64,000 bases of DNA from assembly GCF_964204645.1 (NCBI RefSeq), contig NC_134025.1, positions 10,421,001-10,485,000 of the forward strand. Reading direction: 5' to 3'. Made by a program: the position numbers and the translations under genes. Shown here piece by piece: positions 63,901 to 64,000 of this stretch. Under the pieces are notes generated by a model, which worked only from the letters and a program-made list of their open reading frames with translations, was not told where the DNA came from and did no database searches. Each line of letters begins with the position of its first letter. The stretch's first letter is position 1. The stretch is from Tubulanus polymorphus (taxonomy: Eukaryota; Nemertea; Palaeonemertea; Tubulaniformes; Tubulanidae).

Positions 63901-64000
63901 CAGTTTGCGGTTTTGGTGGGATATACCGTCTGGATTCAGGGCCATCCCTATCGTTCTATACGCGGGCGCCGCGTTAGCGGTGTACGGGCTCGTACCGGAC
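60984..64000 (+). CDS. Histidine/tryptophan-rich multi-pass membrane protein, family not recognised (3' partial)
   Basis: Exons: 60952-61022 (ATG at 60984), 61270-61366, 61469-61580, 61770-61917, 62069-62222, 62804-63064, 63343-63506 and 63896 onward. All join in frame, giving 360 residues before the window ends. ATG 60984 has a good context (AAAATGG), but the frame is open back to the acceptor at 60951, so an upstream coding exon is possible. About eight hydrophobic segments are visible: WVAGMLFVIGLSGAIFGIG; FTQFFIWACYISHQVFMWTV; FNWVAFGGTMFFHLLHLLQ; SVIMLIVYVVLIEY; AFSWAAIYTFWYHP; HVMGFVHTWMIMLQ; then TWVTLHGAVVAYQ/WPMFLFGFLLLVC and a final AIPIVLYAGAALAVYGL. Histidines recur in or near membrane segments (HLLHLLQTH, WYHPMENTWGHVMGFVHTW, DFHLHKWW, TLHG), which could ligate metal or haem; this is inference. 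I do not recognise the family and assign no function. Confidence 0.85.
62352..62520. repeat. Foldback element in intron 5 of membrane-protein gene
   Basis: The left arm AAAGTAGAGTATCC...ACTGATAAAAC...AAGTCCGAAAAATTTC is the inverse of the right arm GAAATTTTTCGGACTT...GTTTTATCAGT...GGATACTCTACTTT. Arms are about 50 bases with few mismatches around a spacer of about 65 bases. There is no ORF, so it is MITE-like. Confidence 0.75.

Overview
This is animal nuclear DNA. It is AT-rich and intron-rich, with GT-AG splice sites, large intergenic gaps and many short inverted-repeat (MITE-like) elements. The gene content points to a non-vertebrate bilaterian, perhaps a lophotrochozoan, but the sequence alone does not fix the phylum. 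All gene models were built by hand from exon reading frames, splice sites and remembered family sequences; no search was run.

Layout. (1) 42-2736 (+) holds the last eight exons of a stand-alone, CPS1/CPS III-type carbamoyl-phosphate synthase, from within the second ATP-grasp half through the allosteric domain to the stop codon. (2) 8789-54676 holds three complete Vsx (visual system homeobox, Chx10/Ceh-10 class) paralogues. Vsx-A (+, 8789-22732) and Vsx-B (+, 29804-37867) are in tandem, and Vsx-C (-, 45619-54676) is convergent with B. All three have five coding exons with identical intron phases. Each encodes an eh1 repressor motif, a basic stretch, a paired-like Q50 homeodomain, the Vsx-specific CVC region and an OAR-like C-terminal motif. 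(3) 60984 to the window end (+) holds the first eight coding exons of a histidine- and tryptophan-rich multi-pass membrane protein whose family I do not recognise.

The three Vsx genes presumably encode related transcription factors of eye and neural type with partly overlapping function. The neighbouring CPS and membrane-protein genes look like unrelated syntenic flanks. The main points to recheck are a Tyr at homeodomain position 49 in Vsx-A (WYQNRR instead of WFQNRR), a 62-bp near-identical patch shared by Vsx-A and Vsx-C that looks like gene conversion, a pair of inverted repeats bracketing Vsx-B, several small transposon families in introns, and the unidentified membrane protein.

No rRNA gene, CRISPR array, bacterial-type operon or intact autonomous transposon was seen. 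One weak tRNA-like (SINE-type) sequence is noted.
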